The notes: generated by a model not told the origin, from the sequence alone. Counted from the stretch's first letter, positions 22,805 to 36,384 are shown. The stretch: DNA of 64,000 nt from Neocallimastix lanati (nom. inval.) (GCA_016946835.1 JACVTC010000012.1:453001-517000), one strand, 5' to 3'. A program made the numbers and translations.

Positions 22805-23959
22805 AGTATAATACTTATTACTAGTTTACATATTGTAACTGATACTTGAAAATTTGAAAATATAGAATTACTTTAAGTTGGATTCATACAAATTATTCAT
22901 ATTTTTATTATTGAAATAATATTAAAAAAAATACTACATTTATTATTAATGAAACTAAAGTTTCATCAACCATTATTATGAATTAATAGAACTGTTTATT
23001 GAAAATGAGAATAATTGATGTGTAATAATAAATTTTTAAGATATTAAATTTAAGATAACGAAATTGAAATTGAAATTTCAAACTAAAAAAAAAAAAAAAT
23101 AAAATTTAAATATAATTACATAAAAATAGGTGACAATAACATTACAACGTCAACATTGTCATAACAAAAAGATAAATGACAATGAACTATTATTATATTT
23201 GTTTCTCAGATATGATCTTTTTACTCTCAATAAAGGAGCTTGATCAAATCATTTACGAAGGAAAGGTGAAAATAATTAATGAGTCAAAGGAAGAACTAAT
23301 TATTATGTGAAAAGAGTTGAAGACAACAAGAAAAAAGGTAATAACAAAGCCAAATACTACATAAGCATGAATCTCAATGATAATAGTAAAAAAAAAATAT
23401 AAACACGGCATATTAAATTAGGAACCTATTAAAAGAAACTTTGAACTATTAAAAGATAAAAAACAACTTAAATTCAATAAGGACTTATGTCAAATGGAAT
23501 ACCAAAATTCTCTATTGACGAAGGAAATAGTTTTACGAATACTTTAATGACCGGAAATGGGAAAATCATGACAAATGCTTAAAATGAAAGGACAACAACA
23601 ATAGTTTTCATGGTCATAACCGAGTTAGTTCCAGGATACATTTCTAAAATACAGTAGGCAATTTGGTCAAGAAAACATGTGAGGAAGGTATCCTTTTTAG
23701 CTTCCTCATTCCAATTAAACTTGTAGGTGTAACAGTTGAATTTCGTTAGAGATATCATCAATATTTTTTTTGTTTAATTGTTTTCAGCTTTTGATTAGCA
23801 AAGAATGTATCATCGGTGTTGCAAAGAAAATTTTCATCTTACCAATGAACATATCATAATCATTTAAATATGTATCATTATTGTCTATTCGAGAGGCTTC
23901 CCAATACAAAAGTAAATTCGAATATACATAATTTTGATAATGATAAATAATTATGTTAT
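22805..23959. other. old A+T-rich sequence, no clear gene
   Basis: Slightly less A+T-rich than average at 23100-23860, suggesting old coding or transposon sequence. No frame gives a recognisable domain. The 60-codon minus-strand frame at 23579-23761 has no recognised motif and was not called. Confidence 0.5.
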
Positions 23960-24397
23960 TTTAAAAAAAAAATTAATCAAGATACAGAATAAGATTCTGA
24001 TAATGATTCAGAAGATGATAATAAGGATAATAGAAGTTAAAAAATAAAAACAAAAAAAAAATTCCCTAAATATATCAATAATAAAAACATTGATAAGAAT
24101 GATATAGATAAAAAACCAAATCAAATTTCAGAGAATAATTAGATGATAAAATTCTAAAAAAAAAAAAAAAAACAATTCAAAAAATCATATAAGAAGTTCA
24201 AAGATTCTTATACTAAAGAGAAGAGGTGACCTAAATTTAGAGAGAAATAGCTAACAAAAGGTAAAAGAGAAAGATAGAATAATTAATAATTTCATCAAAT
24301 GATACTACCACAATAGATAATACAAAAACATATTCAAAGAAACAAAGAAGAAAAATTTAAGAATGATAATGAAAATTTAATTAAAACCCCCAATCAA

Positions 24398-24447
<50 letters not shown>

Positions 24448-25200
24448 TAAATCATTAAGTGTATAAAATTTTTATTATAATTATTGAAAAATAAAAATTA
24501 TTAAGGATGATTAATGAATTAGCAATCAATTGTTCAACCTATAAAAAAAAAAAATCTTGTATTAAAAAATATATATAAAAAAAAAATATTAGAAAAATGA
24601 TTGAAGTCTTTCTATCTGTTGAAAGTAACTTTTATTACTTAAGAGAATCAAATTATTACGAAGCAATTTTCAGAATGTCAGATACAGACGGAATAAAGAC
24701 ATTAATATAAAATTCCCAAAGGAACCAATGTAATTACTACATGATGGGTTCTAAAATATAAGAAACATTGTTTAAAACTGGAAAGCAAGATTAATTAACA
24801 AGAAGAGGAATTTTATAACAAATACATGGAATTGACTATAGTAATACTTTTTCTCCTATCTTAAAACAAGATATATCGAGAATCATCACAGCAGTGGAAT
24901 AACACTTTAACTGAAATATTATTAAAAATTATTTTTAAGATTTAAAAAGCAATCCTTGTGTTTATATATATTTATATATATATATAAATATATAAATATA
25001 TATAAACATAGAGGGATTCATAATTATGTAAATCCTAGGTGAACTATTCCAAATAACATACAACGATATATAATATTCTCTGCATTAATATTAGTTAAAT
25101 TGATTTCAAAGAGATATTCATTGAATATAAAATATTAGAAAAGCATAATTTAATATAAACTGACATTAAGAAATTCCTTAAAAAAAGTCGTTAAAAAAGA
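23960..25200 (+). pseudogene. heavily decayed copia pol remnant (linker and RT start)
   Basis: 23970-24140 reads as an acidic and Lys/Asn-rich linker (DSDNDSEDDNKDN) like those between copia integrase and RT. 24600-24930 is the RT N-terminus (ESNYYEAIF, QIHGIDYSNTFSPILKQD), broken by TAA at five points and one TGA. Aligned to element A, at least two TAA codons replace Gln. 24930-24970 continues with LKSNPCVYI. No LTR was found. Confidence 0.7.
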
Positions 25201-25802
25201 AGTAGAAAAAAAATTATAAATTAAAAAAAAAAAGAAAAAAAAAAAAAAAGAAAAAAAAAAGGAATTAATATTAAAATTTATGAAAGTTTAATTATTTAAA
25301 TGAAAAATGATAATGTTTTAAATTCATTTTCTTCAAGTCAAAAATCTTCATTTAACTATAAATGATTAATTACCAATATACCTCAATTAAAAAAAAAAAA
25401 AAAAAAGAAAAAAAGATGATAATATATATATTAATAAAAATATATTTTCACTTAAAACCATAAAACTTTAAAAAAAAAATAATAATATAATTAATAATTA
25501 AATTAATTAAATTAAAAGAGAAATATATATTAAAAAAAAAAAAAAATAAAAATTAAATATTTATATAACTAAATTAAAAGAGATATCATCTATCTCTCTC
25601 TATATATAAAGATTTATTTAAATCAACGATAAACGTTAGAATATAAAAACAATTTATCGCAAAATAAGAAAAATTATTTCAATAATTTTTCTTTTTTTTT
25701 TTTTTTTAAATTATTTTTTATCCTTTTTATATAAGATATATAATCCACTTTTTAAGTAAATTTTTTTTAATAAAAAAACTTTAAAACGTGGATTAATATA
25801 AA

Positions 25803-25833
<31 letters not shown>

Positions 25834-26412
25834 AAAACAATAAAAAATAAAAAATTATTTTAATTTTATAGACCCTTTCCTGAATCAAAGATGTTACTAA
25901 ATAAATTTATATTTGAATTTGATTTTTTCTTTTTTTTCAATTTGATTTCAAATTAAATATTTTAATATTTTATTTTATTTTTAAAAATATATATATAAAT
26001 TTAAAAATATAATTTAATATAGATAAAATAAAACATATAAAATAAAATTTTTTATTATAAATATACTTTTATTATAAATTAAATTATTTTTTTTTTTACT
26101 AAAACTATTATTATTATTTTTTAATATTTATATAAACTTAATATTAATAGAAAAAGAAATAATAAAAATAAAAAAAAAAGAAAAAAAAAAAAAAAAGTTA
26201 ATAAAATCAATTTTTATATATAAATAATTATACTTATATATTTATAATACTAATTTTAATATTATTTAATTAATTTTTATTATTTTTATTTTTTTATTAT
26301 TATTTTTAAAAAAATCATTTAGATATAATATTATTTTATTATTATTATTATTATTTTATTAATAAATAATATTTTATATATTTTATATTTTTGTCATACT
26401 ATTAAATAAATA
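25201..26412. other. A+T-rich region upstream of NUP53
   Basis: Poly-A, poly-T and A/T simple repeats. The last few hundred bases probably hold the NUP53 promoter and 5' leader, but no specific element can be named. Confidence 0.55.
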
Positions 26413-27630
26413 ATGTCAATACCATTACCAGTAGCTGGTGGAAAAATTTCTTTTTCAGATTGGCCAAAAAATAATTCCGAAAATGATCATAGAATCAGTA
26501 ATAAAGAAAAAGTATTTAATAAAATTAATCATAAATATCATCCATATAAAAAGACAATAGAAAATCTTGAAAAAGATTTTCAAATGGAATCAGAGGAAAA
26601 TAAAGATAATGAATATGTATCATCGTTTCTTTCAAAACTCCCCATTCATAAATCCTATTCCCCAAAGAAAAAAAATTCAACACCTATGAATGGAATGTCC
26701 TCGTATGAAGGTAATAATTATTATTATTATAATGGTTTAACCCAAAAATTATTGGAAGATGGACCACCTCATTTAACACTTGATGAACTAAGTTCGAGTC
26801 CAGAAAAACAACCTTTTTTTTCACAAAATTTAAAAACAATGCATTTTTTACTTCATTCGAATAATTTGGAGAGTATAAGTAACATTAATAGTAATTTAAG
26901 TAATAAGATGAACATTTTTGGAAATAAAATTTCTCAACTAAATCCAAATAATATTAATATTAATACTAATAATAATAATAATAATAATTCTACAACTAAT
27001 AACATTAATAGGAAGACTTCCTTACTCAAAGACAATATATTAAATACTTTTACAAGTACTGGAATAAATAAAAATCTTAATTCTATCATTGTTTATGGGT
27101 ATCCGGTCAATTTAGCAAATGAAATCATTCTTCATTTTAAAAGTTTTGGAGAAATTTCAACTCTGGATTCCATGCAAGAAAATAATTGGGCATTAATTAC
27201 CTATCGAAGTAGTCTCAGTGCAAAAAAAGCATTGAAATATAAAAATGCTTTCATGTTTAAAAATAATATCATTGGGGTGATGACGCATAATGAATACTTA
27301 AAACTCATAAAATCGAATCAGCCCAACGTTTCGTTGACATCTAATGGTTTATCCTCACAAACTAATCATTCTACTGCCACTATGAATACTATAAGTAATC
27401 AAAGCAAAGTATTTAGTAATAGTAATAATAATAATAATAACAATAACAACAGCATTAATAATAATAATAATAATAGTAGCAAAAATATGAACAGTTCTAC
27501 TTTCAATAATACTTCACTTTGGAAAAATAGTACATCTTCCAGTTCGAATAATTATCATCTATTATCATTGAATAGAAATATTTTGGATAATTCTCCATAT
27601 AGTATTAAAAATAATTCACCAGAAAAAATA

Positions 27631-27691
<61 letters not shown>

Positions 27692-28497
27692 GTAATAATA
27701 TTAATAATAATAATAGTAATAATATTAATAATAATAATTCACTAAGTCAAGTGAATTCACAGATGAGTTTTACTATGAACACAAGTAAGAATAATGATTT
27801 TTCATCTAATATAAGTAAGAGTATGAATAAGAAATCGAATATAATAAAATCATTTAGTATAAAAGGAAATAGTGGAGATACCAATAAACTATTAAAAAGG
27901 AATAAAGTTCAATTTTCAACCATCATTTCTTCAAAAAATCGTAGTAGTCAACATAGTGATATTTTAGATCCATCTAAAAATTTATCATCAATTAATTTTG
28001 TTAATGAAAATCCTCAAATAAATAATAATGATAGTACTTTAGATACTTATAGGAAAGTTAGTCTGTTGAATAATTTAACTCCAACAGGTATGAAATTTAA
28101 TCCTAATTCAGTATTGAAGGAAGATAAAGGTCAAAAAAGGGAGGCCTCACTTTCATCATTCAATTCAAAGTCAACATTTAATCCAACCAATCCATTAATA
28201 AAAATGATTAATAAAGAAGAAAGTAGTAGTAATAGTAGTAATAGTAATAATAATAATAATAACCTTAATAATAATAATGATAATAATAATAATAATAAAG
28301 AGGAAAAATCAATTTTTGCTAGAAAATCAAATATATTTCACCATTCTCATTATTCTCCACCAAATACAATGAATTCTTCCATAACCATTCCAAAAATTGG
28401 AAATAATAAGATAGTAAAGCCAAACACTTCATCAAACGTCAAGGATACCAATTCTAGTCTATTAGGAAAAATGGTGGAACTTGTTTTTGGATGGTAG
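26413..28497 (+). CDS. NUP53: nucleoporin Nup53/Nup35 family, Asn-rich
   Basis: A 694-residue intronless frame with ATG after AAATAAATA and a TAG stop. Residues about 223-298 form a Nup35-type RRM (IIVYGYPVNLANEIILHFKS, then NNWALITYRSSLSAKKALK), the fold by which these proteins dimerise rather than bind RNA. DGPPHLTLDEL (about 117-127) resembles the conserved PP motif before this domain. The last residues, LLGKMVELVFGW, fit the C-terminal amphipathic membrane-binding helix ending in FGW. The protein would act in the inner ring of the nuclear pore, joining Nup scaffolds to the membrane. It is much longer than usual because of poly-Asn/Ser tracts (longest near residues 406-427). Family call is from motifs; no alignment was run. 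Confidence 0.85.
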
Positions 28498-29217
28498 TTT
28501 CTTATATATATATATATATATATATATAAAAGTTAAATATCAGTAATAATCTTTATCATTATAAATAAAAAAAATGAAATATAAAAAAAAGAGGATTAAA
28601 AAAAAGAAAGGATTAAAAAAAAAAAAAGAAGATTAAAAAAAAAAATAAATATATATATATATATATATTAATATTTTTAAGTTAGAATAGATGGTTCTCC
28701 TCAATTAAATAGACGATTAATAATATATTCAAATTTAAAATGATAACATAACATTTAATATACCAAATATAACCAATATATGAAATATATATATATAATT
28801 CAATTTTTTTTTTCATATATATATTTATATTCTATCTATTGTGTATAAATATATATATATTGTAAAAAGTTGAAAAAAAATATTTATATATATATATCAT
28901 TTTTGCTCTATTCCTTTTTATACGAATAATACGACTAAGGAACAACGGTAAAAGTATAGGAATAGTCTTTGAGTTTTCATTCATTATCCTGATAAAGAAA
29001 AGCAAAAAAAAAAAAAAAAAACAATAGGAATCTGACGATCTTAGAAATAAAAGCAGGCTTTGAGCCCTAGAGGGTTGACATCGACATAGAACTTGGATAT
29101 TCTTATACATAACCATTAATATATTAAGGATAAACACCTCCTATTATAAAGGATTAGAGGAATCTTAACTATAAAAGGATCTTATCTATCTTCTCACTCT
29201 CTATTATTTAGAGATTC
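28498..29217. other. NUP53 3' flank with (TA)n and a less A+T-rich patch
   Basis: TA repeats follow the NUP53 stop (28503-28528) and recur near 28650. 28900-29200 is less A+T-rich (GGCTTTGAGCCCTAGAGGG near 29055). A 101-codon minus-strand frame crosses it but is mostly Phe/Ile, so it was not called. No tRNA could be folded by eye. Confidence 0.45.
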
Positions 29218-29272
29218 TAATTTTATTTTATTTTATTTTATTTTATTTTATTTTATTTTATTTTATTTTATT
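29218..29272. repeat. (TTTTA)n microsatellite
   Basis: About ten perfect TTTTA units followed by TTTA units, just left of copia element C. Confidence 0.9.
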
Positions 29273-29481
29273 TATTTATTTATTTATTTATTTTATTATA
29301 TTTGTATTTAAAACTAATAGGATGATTAATTCATTTATTAATCTAAAACTATGTTAATTTAAACCAGCAATAAAAAAAAACAATTATCTATTAATAATAT
29401 AATAAACATAACATATTTATTTAATTATTAAACAAGAAAAAAATAAAAATAAAAATAAAAATAAAATAAAATAATATATAC

Positions 29482-30033
29482 TGTTAAATATAACACTTAA
29501 AATCAGAAATGATATTTATATTTTATTATGTGTTTATTTATTTATTCATTTATTTATTGATTTTACATTTAGAAAGACCTTATTCATTTATTTATTGATT
29601 GTACATTTAGAAAGACCTTATTCATTTATTTATTGATTTTACATTTAGAAAGACATTATTCATTTATTTATTGATTTTACATTTAGAAAGACCTTATTCA
29701 TTTATTTATTGATTTTACATTTAGAAAGACCTTATTCATTTATTTATTGATTTTACATTTAGAAAGACCTTATTCATTTATTTATTGATTTTACATTTAG
29801 AAAGACCTTATTCATTTATTTATTGATTTTACATTTAGAAAGATCTTATTCATTTAAGAATATCTCATTACATGTTATTACATGTTATTTATAATTATAT
29901 TCTGTGGTCGTCTAACATTATTGGTAGCACTTAACTTTACACTGTATTATATTATCAAATAAAAATATTTTACACTTCATAATGTAGTGTATAATGTACA
30001 ATGCAATTAAACACATAACTGTGATATTTAACA
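29482..30033 (-). repeat. 3' LTR of element C with internal minisatellite
   Basis: 552 bp against 267 bp for its partner. Most of the excess is eight 38-bp repeats at about 29541-29850 (core ACATTTAGAAAGACCTTATT); the other LTR has one copy. AGGGGGGAA on the minus strand (30034-30042) is the adjacent polypurine tract. Confidence 0.9.
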
Positions 30034-30042
30034 TTCCCCCTA

Positions 30043-31620
30043 CATTGGCATTTTCTACATTTCCATGATGAAATTGGCAAAGTATTTAAGCTTGGGTCCA
30101 GAAATACTTTTGGTTAATGGATCTGCCATCAATGAAGTTAGAACCAATGAGTGTTAATTTTAATTTCATTTTTCATAATTTCATCTTGAACATATTTGTA
30201 TTTTATATCCATATATTTGCCTCGTCCCTTTTTGGTTTTCATTTTCGGCTATATCCTTACAGGATTTATTATCTATTCTAATATTAATTCTAATATTTTT
30301 GTTGAATATTTCATTTGCTAATATTCTAATCCATATAGCTTGTTTGGTACATTCTATCATACTCGAGTATTCAGCTTCTGTGGTGGAGAAGGCTATAATT
30401 TTCTGAGTAATTGATTTCCATGATATTGGACTATTTCCTAATACAAAAATATATTCTGAAATGGATCTTCTTTTAATCTCATCACCAGTGAAATCTGCAT
30501 CACAATAAACTCTTAAAATTTTCTTTCCTTTATAATGAATTGAATAGTCCTTTGTACTTTTAAGATATTTTAATATTTGAATATACCTGCATTCAAATCA
30601 GCTTTTTATTGGATTCTCGGAAAATTTTGCAGCTTGATTTACTACAAATGCTAAATCCGGTCTTGTTTTTGTTGATACATATAATAGAGATCCAATCAAT
30701 CTTTTATAATCAGTTTTGTTAATTTTCTCAGAGTTTTCTCTATCTTCTAATTTTTGAATTAATACATGGCATTCTAGTTATTTTAATATTGTTTATATTA
30801 TAGTTAGTTAGCATTTTTTCAATGTAATCCTTTTGATTAATTTTGAAGGCTTTATTTGTTTTAATTATTTTGATTCCAATAATTTTGTTTGCTGTTTTTA
30901 TCTGTGGAGACTTTGTATTTATTTTTTATCTTTGAAATAACTTTGCTAATTTCTTTATTCTCTCCTTCAATTAATATATCATTCAACATAGAGTGTTAGT
31001 GATAAGCATAATTTATTATTTTTATGTTTATCAATAAAAAAAAAACAATTATCTGTATTATATTGAATTAACCCAATTTTCTTAAGAAAACCGGAGATTT
31101 CGTAAAATTATTGTCTTCCAGCTTGTTTGAGTCCTTAGAGAGTCTTTCGTGATAATCCCTATTTTTCCGTAATTGTAATTTTTATCACCGATTGAAATTT
31201 GAACATAAATTTTCTCATCTAGGTTAGCGTTCAAATATGCAGCTTTAATATCGATTTATCTTAAATCTCATTTATATATAGATGCTATAGTAATTGTTAT
31301 TCTAAAACTATCCATTTCTATTGTAGGAGAATAGGTGCTAGTATAATCAACTCCTTTTAATTTGTCGGAAACCTTTGACAACTAATCTTACTTTATATAT
31401 TCCATTATCTTTAATAGTAAAAACCCATTTAACGTCGAGTGGTCTAATGCCTTTTGGAATATTTTTGTTTTCCACAATTTTCATTACATTATTTCCATAT
31501 AAATTTTGTAATTCTTTGTTAATTGAATCTTTCCATTTGTCATGGCACTTTCAGAATTCATAGCTTCTTCATAATTCTTTGGAATTAACGTATTAATATT
31601 ATTAACTCTATTTCTCTTGC
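30043..31620 (-). pseudogene. copia element C RT and RNase H
   Basis: RT on the minus strand: VDYTSTYSPTIEMDSFRI (about 31360-31300), then IDIKAAYLNANLDEKIYV (about 31255-31200). TAA at 31256-31258 stands at the Gln codon before IDI. RNase H occupies about 30600-30150, with a DADF-like catalytic start (about 30500), SWKSI and TTEAEYS (about 30415-30365). Numerous stops and frameshifts. Confidence 0.82.
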
Positions 31621-32760
31621 GTCTTTTGTTTTCATCTGAATTTGTTTTCCTCTCAAAAAAAAATGATTTATTTAATGTTGATATTCTATCTTTTATTTTT
31701 CTTTCTTCATTCGATTGATAATTTTTCCTTTTTTCTTTTTCGAGAGGTTTTTGTTTTTTCGTTATCAATTTTACTATTTTTGTTTACTTGTTTATCGAAA
31801 TTTTTATTATTCCATTTAATATTAAATTTAATATTATTTTCTTTGGTTTTTCTTAATTTTCTTTTATCTAAAGGTTCCAGATCACTAAAACAGTCCTCAT
31901 ATTCATTTTCTGATTTAAAGTTATTAATTTTAATATTTTCATATATTTTATTATTTTTAAAGCTTAATTTTTCATTCATCTTCATATTAACCTGAATTTT
32001 ATGATTGCTTTCAATTTTATTTTCAATAAGTTTCTGGTTTAAATTTTCATAATTATTAAGGTTTAATTTAGATAAATTTTTATAATTATTAAAGTTTGAA
32101 ATTTTTTAAAATTTTTATTCAAATTTTTATTAATAAAACTTTTTTTCACATTTTTGTTCAAAAAATCATTTTTTGTGATTTTTATACCTTTTATGTTTAT
32201 TATTGTTATTTCCATTAATAATAGCATTGTTTTTATTACTTTTACTATTATCATATAGGGTTTTGACATGATTTTCGTTGGATGGAATTTTTATATTTTA
32301 TTCAGTATTTGAATTTTTGAGTATTTCCTCTTGATTTTCAGCTAATTTTTGATTTTCATTAATTCTATCTTCATTAATTATGTCTTCATTAATTTTATCT
32401 TTATTAATTTTATTTTCATAAATTATGTCTTCATTAATATTATTCTCATTAATATTTTCGTTTTTTTGAATTATTATCTAAAATGTTTTCATTATTGTAT
32501 TCATCCATTAAATCTATATTATCTTCAAGATTAATTTTATTTTGTTTGCTTTCTTCCATTTCTAATTCATTATGATAAATGGATTGACTAAAATGATGTT
32601 GTAAATCCCTATTCCCCTTCAATTTGTTTATCTGAAGGATTTGAGGAATGAAAAAAAAAAAAAAAAGATGTACCAAGTGAGCCTAGTGTACTTTCATTGA
32701 AGTATGCATCACGAACTATAATTATTGATTTTGAAGTAATGTCCAGGACACAATAACCAG
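31621..32760 (-). pseudogene. element C integrase-RT linker region
   Basis: Lys/Asn-rich low-complexity frames (31985-31707, 32269-32063, 32676-32449) form the variable linker between integrase and RT. They include degenerate tandem units around 32345-32460 (ATTAATTNTNTCTTC-like). Open + strand frames here are antisense shadows. No separate gene. Confidence 0.65.
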
Positions 32761-34080
32761 GAGAGTCAGATGAATATCCTAAGAAAATACCTTTTTTTTT
32801 TTTTTTTATTATATTTTCATATTATTTTCAAATTTTCCTTGTTTGTATCTATTAAGAATAAAAATTCTTTACATCCAAAAACTTTAAGTTTAGATATATC
32901 GATTTTCTTATTAAAAAATACTTCGTTCGAGGATTTTAAAATTAATTTCTTAATGCGGATATAATTTATACAATATACATGCACATTTAATAGCTTCATC
33001 CCATAAAATAGGAGATAGTTTGGCAGTACTGAGTCATGTTTTGGCGCAGTTATCTAATGTCTGATTAATTCTTCCAGCGCCACCATTTTGTTGGGGATTA
33101 CCTGGTATAGAATGATTTAAATGTAATACCATTATTTTTAAGATAATTTATAAAATTAGAGTTATTATATTCTTAAATCGTTATCAGATCTTATTTTCTT
33201 GATATTGTAATTACAAGTATTTTTCATAAGTTTATGATATTCAATAAATTTTTGTACTACCTCAGATTTGTGTTTCAGTAAATAGACTCAACATTTTCTA
33301 CTGAAGTCATCAATGAATGTTATATAATGTTTGTATCCACTAAATGATGGCTTTTTTTTTTTCTTGAGTTTACTAATTTTGCAATCTTCACAATTTATAT
33401 TATCATTCTTTTCTTCCTTAATGTTGTTGTTTACTAAAAATTTTTTGAAGATTTTGATTGTAATAGTGACCTAATCTAGAATGCCATAATTTTAAATATT
33501 CTAATCTATAATTTTTCATTGGGCTTGTATTTAAAATAAAGAGGTTTTCATCATTTGTATAAACGGTAGTAATTAGTTTATTATTTTTAAAAATTTGGAG
33601 TCTTTCTTTATTGTTACACATTTCCATTACTAATTTAAAGCCTTTTTTTACATAGGTAATGGGTGGAAATTAAATTATTTTGTATGTTTAGGGTATAAAA
33701 TACTTTTCTAATAGAAAAATTATTATTTTAATACATTCCTTCGTACATAACCTATTTTGTATATTCTATTGGATTGTCGGTTTGGATATGTAATTCCTCT
33801 ATTAATAACTTCTTCAATGTTTGGTAGTATTTTAATATTTTTAGAGAAGTTGATCCCTATTCCACTATCAATGATCCATGATTCTTTGTTGTTATCTTCC
33901 TTAATATTATTTTCTTCTTTTAAGATTTCGGCAGTTGCTTTATTTACCTCTATGTTCCTGGAATTTATTGAACTGTTATTAAAATTATCATTTACAATAT
34001 TTGTTGTTATATTGAAGCAGAAGTTGAATAAAGGATCTGAATCTGAATTTGTATTGTTTTGTTCTTCATAATTAATGTTA
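32761..34080 (-). pseudogene. copia element C protease and integrase
   Basis: Protease active site WIIDSGIGINFSKNI lies at about 33885-33840. The pre-integrase domain at 33627-33418 has LWHSRLGHYYNQNL. The zinc finger continues as CEDCKISKL (about 33395-33370). The core has FIDDFSRKCWVYLLKHKSEVV (about 33320-33260) and a degraded Pro/Gln-rich block near 33110. The end (FGCKEFLF, 32880) is interrupted by a T/A run. Stops throughout. Confidence 0.83.
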
Positions 34081-34151
34081 TAAGATTTTAAGTTTTTTTT
34101 CTACCTTTCCTACTTAAAGATATTCTTTTTTTTTTAATTTTATTTCTTGAC

Positions 34152-34234
<83 letters not shown>

Positions 34235-35036
34235 TTCTCCCCTATAGTTATTATTTGGTGAATTTGATGGGCTGAAAAAAACAGTTATCAGTAGTGTGTC
34301 CATATTTATGGCAATATTGGCAGTATTCGTTGGAATTTGTTTCTTTATTGAAAAAATATATAGGAGTTTCCCATTTCGGACTCTGTTAAATTTGATCTTC
34401 GTGTTGATATACTTCCTTGATTTCTATTCTTTTAATACTTTTACTTTTCTTGATTATAGTACTTAGTTTTGTTATTTCTTCTTTTAAATCTTTAAATTTC
34501 TTTTCAACATATAAAAAGTATGAATGAATATGCAATACCGACTTTATTGAATTCCTCTAAAGAATATAAAACTTTTGTTTCTTCATTTAGTTCTGGCTTA
34601 TTTTGTAATTTTTGCCTCGTTATTTTATTCTGTAAATAATGATTCAAGATTATCTAAATACAGCTTAAAGTCATCCTTTTCGATTTCAGGCTTCTTTATC
34701 TTCATTTCAATTTCAAATAATCTGGAAGGTCCTCTTTCTGAAAATCTTTCCTTTAATTCATTTATCATTAAGTAGGCGCTTGTGCAGTTATTTAATATGG
34801 TTTTTATATATTTGTCGCTTGTACTGTCATATTTTAAATGTTTTTTTATTTGTGTTTATATCTTTAATATTCTTTGATATATAATCACCCAACTCCTCAG
34901 AATCAAGGAATAATTTTAAGTCTGAACGCCATTTGTGAAAGTTTTCATATGTAATTTTAAAGTTTTGAATATGAAATTTATTAATTGTATTTGTTTAAAT
35001 ATTTAGAGGTTTCACTTCAACAAGAGTATCATTCAT
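34081..35036 (-). pseudogene. copia element C gag
   Basis: ATG at 35036 (MNDTLVEVKPLNI) is followed by TAA at codon 14 (34995-34997). The frame continues as FHKWRSDLKLFLDSEELGDYI, the usual copia Gag opening. The zinc knuckle CQYCHKYGHTTDNC is at about 34330-34285, then a poly-Asn tract of about 29 codons encoded by (ATT)n (34148-34233), then a basic tail. In-frame stops. Confidence 0.8.
34148..34233. repeat. (ATT)n microsatellite inside gag of element C
   Basis: About 29 uninterrupted ATT units, read as poly-Asn on the minus strand. It is expanded within a transposon gene just as the Asn tracts are in NUP53. Confidence 0.92.
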
Positions 35037-35222
35037 TGTTGTACTTGATGTATTTGTTGTCTTTGTTATCTTTGATGGAGTTTTTGAAGATCATAGTTGT
35101 TGAATTTTCTGATTATGTCATTTTAATGTGACTGATAATATTTCTTTATTTTAATATTTAATGAATATTTAATATTTAATATATTGAATTTTGATATTAA
35201 TAATTGTTAATGAATTATTAAG

Positions 35223-35240
35223 TCATTGAGACTGTTTATC
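35223..35240 (-). promoter_or_regulatory. primer binding site of element C, half tRNA-like
   Basis: On the minus strand GATAAACAGTCTCAATGA abuts the LTR. Its complement GACTGTTTATC differs by one base from the anticodon loop of tRNA-Asn(GUU), GACTGTTAATC. The downstream GTCTCAA is shared with elements A and B. A half-tRNA-Asn primer with one decayed base is the best reading. Confidence 0.5.
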
Positions 35241-35507
35241 TGTTAAATATAGCACTTAAAGTCAGAAATGAAATTTATATTTTATTATGTGTTTATTTAT
35301 ATATTTTATTGCTTTTTCGTTTAGAAAGACCTTATTCATTTAAGAATATGTCATTACATGTTATTTATAATTATTTTCTACGGTAATCTAACATTATTGA
35401 TAACATTTAACATTTCATTGCATTATATTATCGAATAAAAATATTTTACACTTAATTATGTAGTATAATGTACAATGTAATTAAACCCATAACTGTGATA
35501 TTTAACA
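35241..35507 (-). repeat. 5' LTR of copia element C
   Basis: 267 bp, single copy of the 38-bp unit that is expanded in its partner, followed by TATAC. Confidence 0.9.
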
Positions 35508-35512
35508 TATAC

Positions 35513-36384
35513 TATATGATATAAAAAAAATATTATCTTTAAATTAGTTTTATTAATAATAATATTAATAATAAAAAAAAATAATAATAAACAATTCAAT
35601 GATTTATAAATATTAACCATTTTAAATATTTAAAAAAAAATAAAAATAAAAATAAATAATAAAGTAATTATAATTCTTTAAATATTGAAAATGAAATTAA
35701 ATAAAATAAAATATATTATGTATAAATTATAATAAGAAATATTTTTGAAATTGAGCATTAAAATCATTTTATTAAAAAAAAAAAAAAATTTAAATAATAG
35801 AAGTAAAAATATTACAATGAGTTAAAGGATGATTATAACATTATAAATATGATGGAGAAAATAAATTTTAATACTTTAATTACGATAGTTTATTTATCAT
35901 AAATTTACTTTTGTTTTATATCGAGTTTTTTTTTCTAATGTAATAGAATACTTGATTTGACCATGAAATAAAAATTTTAGTTAAAATAATAAAAAAATCA
36001 TTAATTTACTCTATGAAAGTATTTAATATAAATATTATATCCTCTTAATATATATATAAAAAAAAAAAAAAAAAGATGATAAAACAGAACTACTTTATAT
36101 AAAGATGAAGAAGAAATAACCTCCCTAAAAAACAAAAGGAAAATTTAAATATAAAAATAAAGAATACTTTCATAGGCTGATAGAATTTTAATAAAAATGA
36201 TGAAAATTTCATTAATTTACCCTAAGTAAGAACTTAATATAAATATTATCTAACATAGAATTAATTTAATTGATTTTACAAAAGATATTTCAATTTTACA
36301 TAAAAATGAAATAATAAAAAAAAAAGGTAATATAACAGAACTACTTTAATACTTTATATTAAGATGAAGAAGAAATAACCTCCC

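Larger units (their letters stand above)
29477..35512 (-). mobile_element. full-length Ty1/copia element C, decayed
   Basis: LTRs at 29482-30033 and 35241-35507 begin TGTTAAATATARCAC and end GTGATATTTAACA (inverted termini). TATAC lies outside both (29477-29481 and 35508-35512). Minus-strand order: 5' LTR (right), primer site, gag, protease, integrase, RT, RNase H, polypurine tract, 3' LTR (left). Three differences in the first 37 LTR bases and many stops in the frames mark an older insertion than A or B. Total length between target duplications is about 6.03 kb. Confidence 0.92.

Noticed and set aside
28832-29137. 101-residue minus-strand frame
   Set aside because: Mostly Phe/Ile from A/T runs; the short less A+T-rich part has no recognisable motif.
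29541-29850. CRISPR-like array of 38-bp repeats
   Set aside because: Units are contiguous with no unique spacers and lie inside a retrotransposon LTR.
31642-31995. 117-residue + strand hydrophobic frame
   Set aside because: Antisense of the Lys/Asn-rich linker of copia element C.
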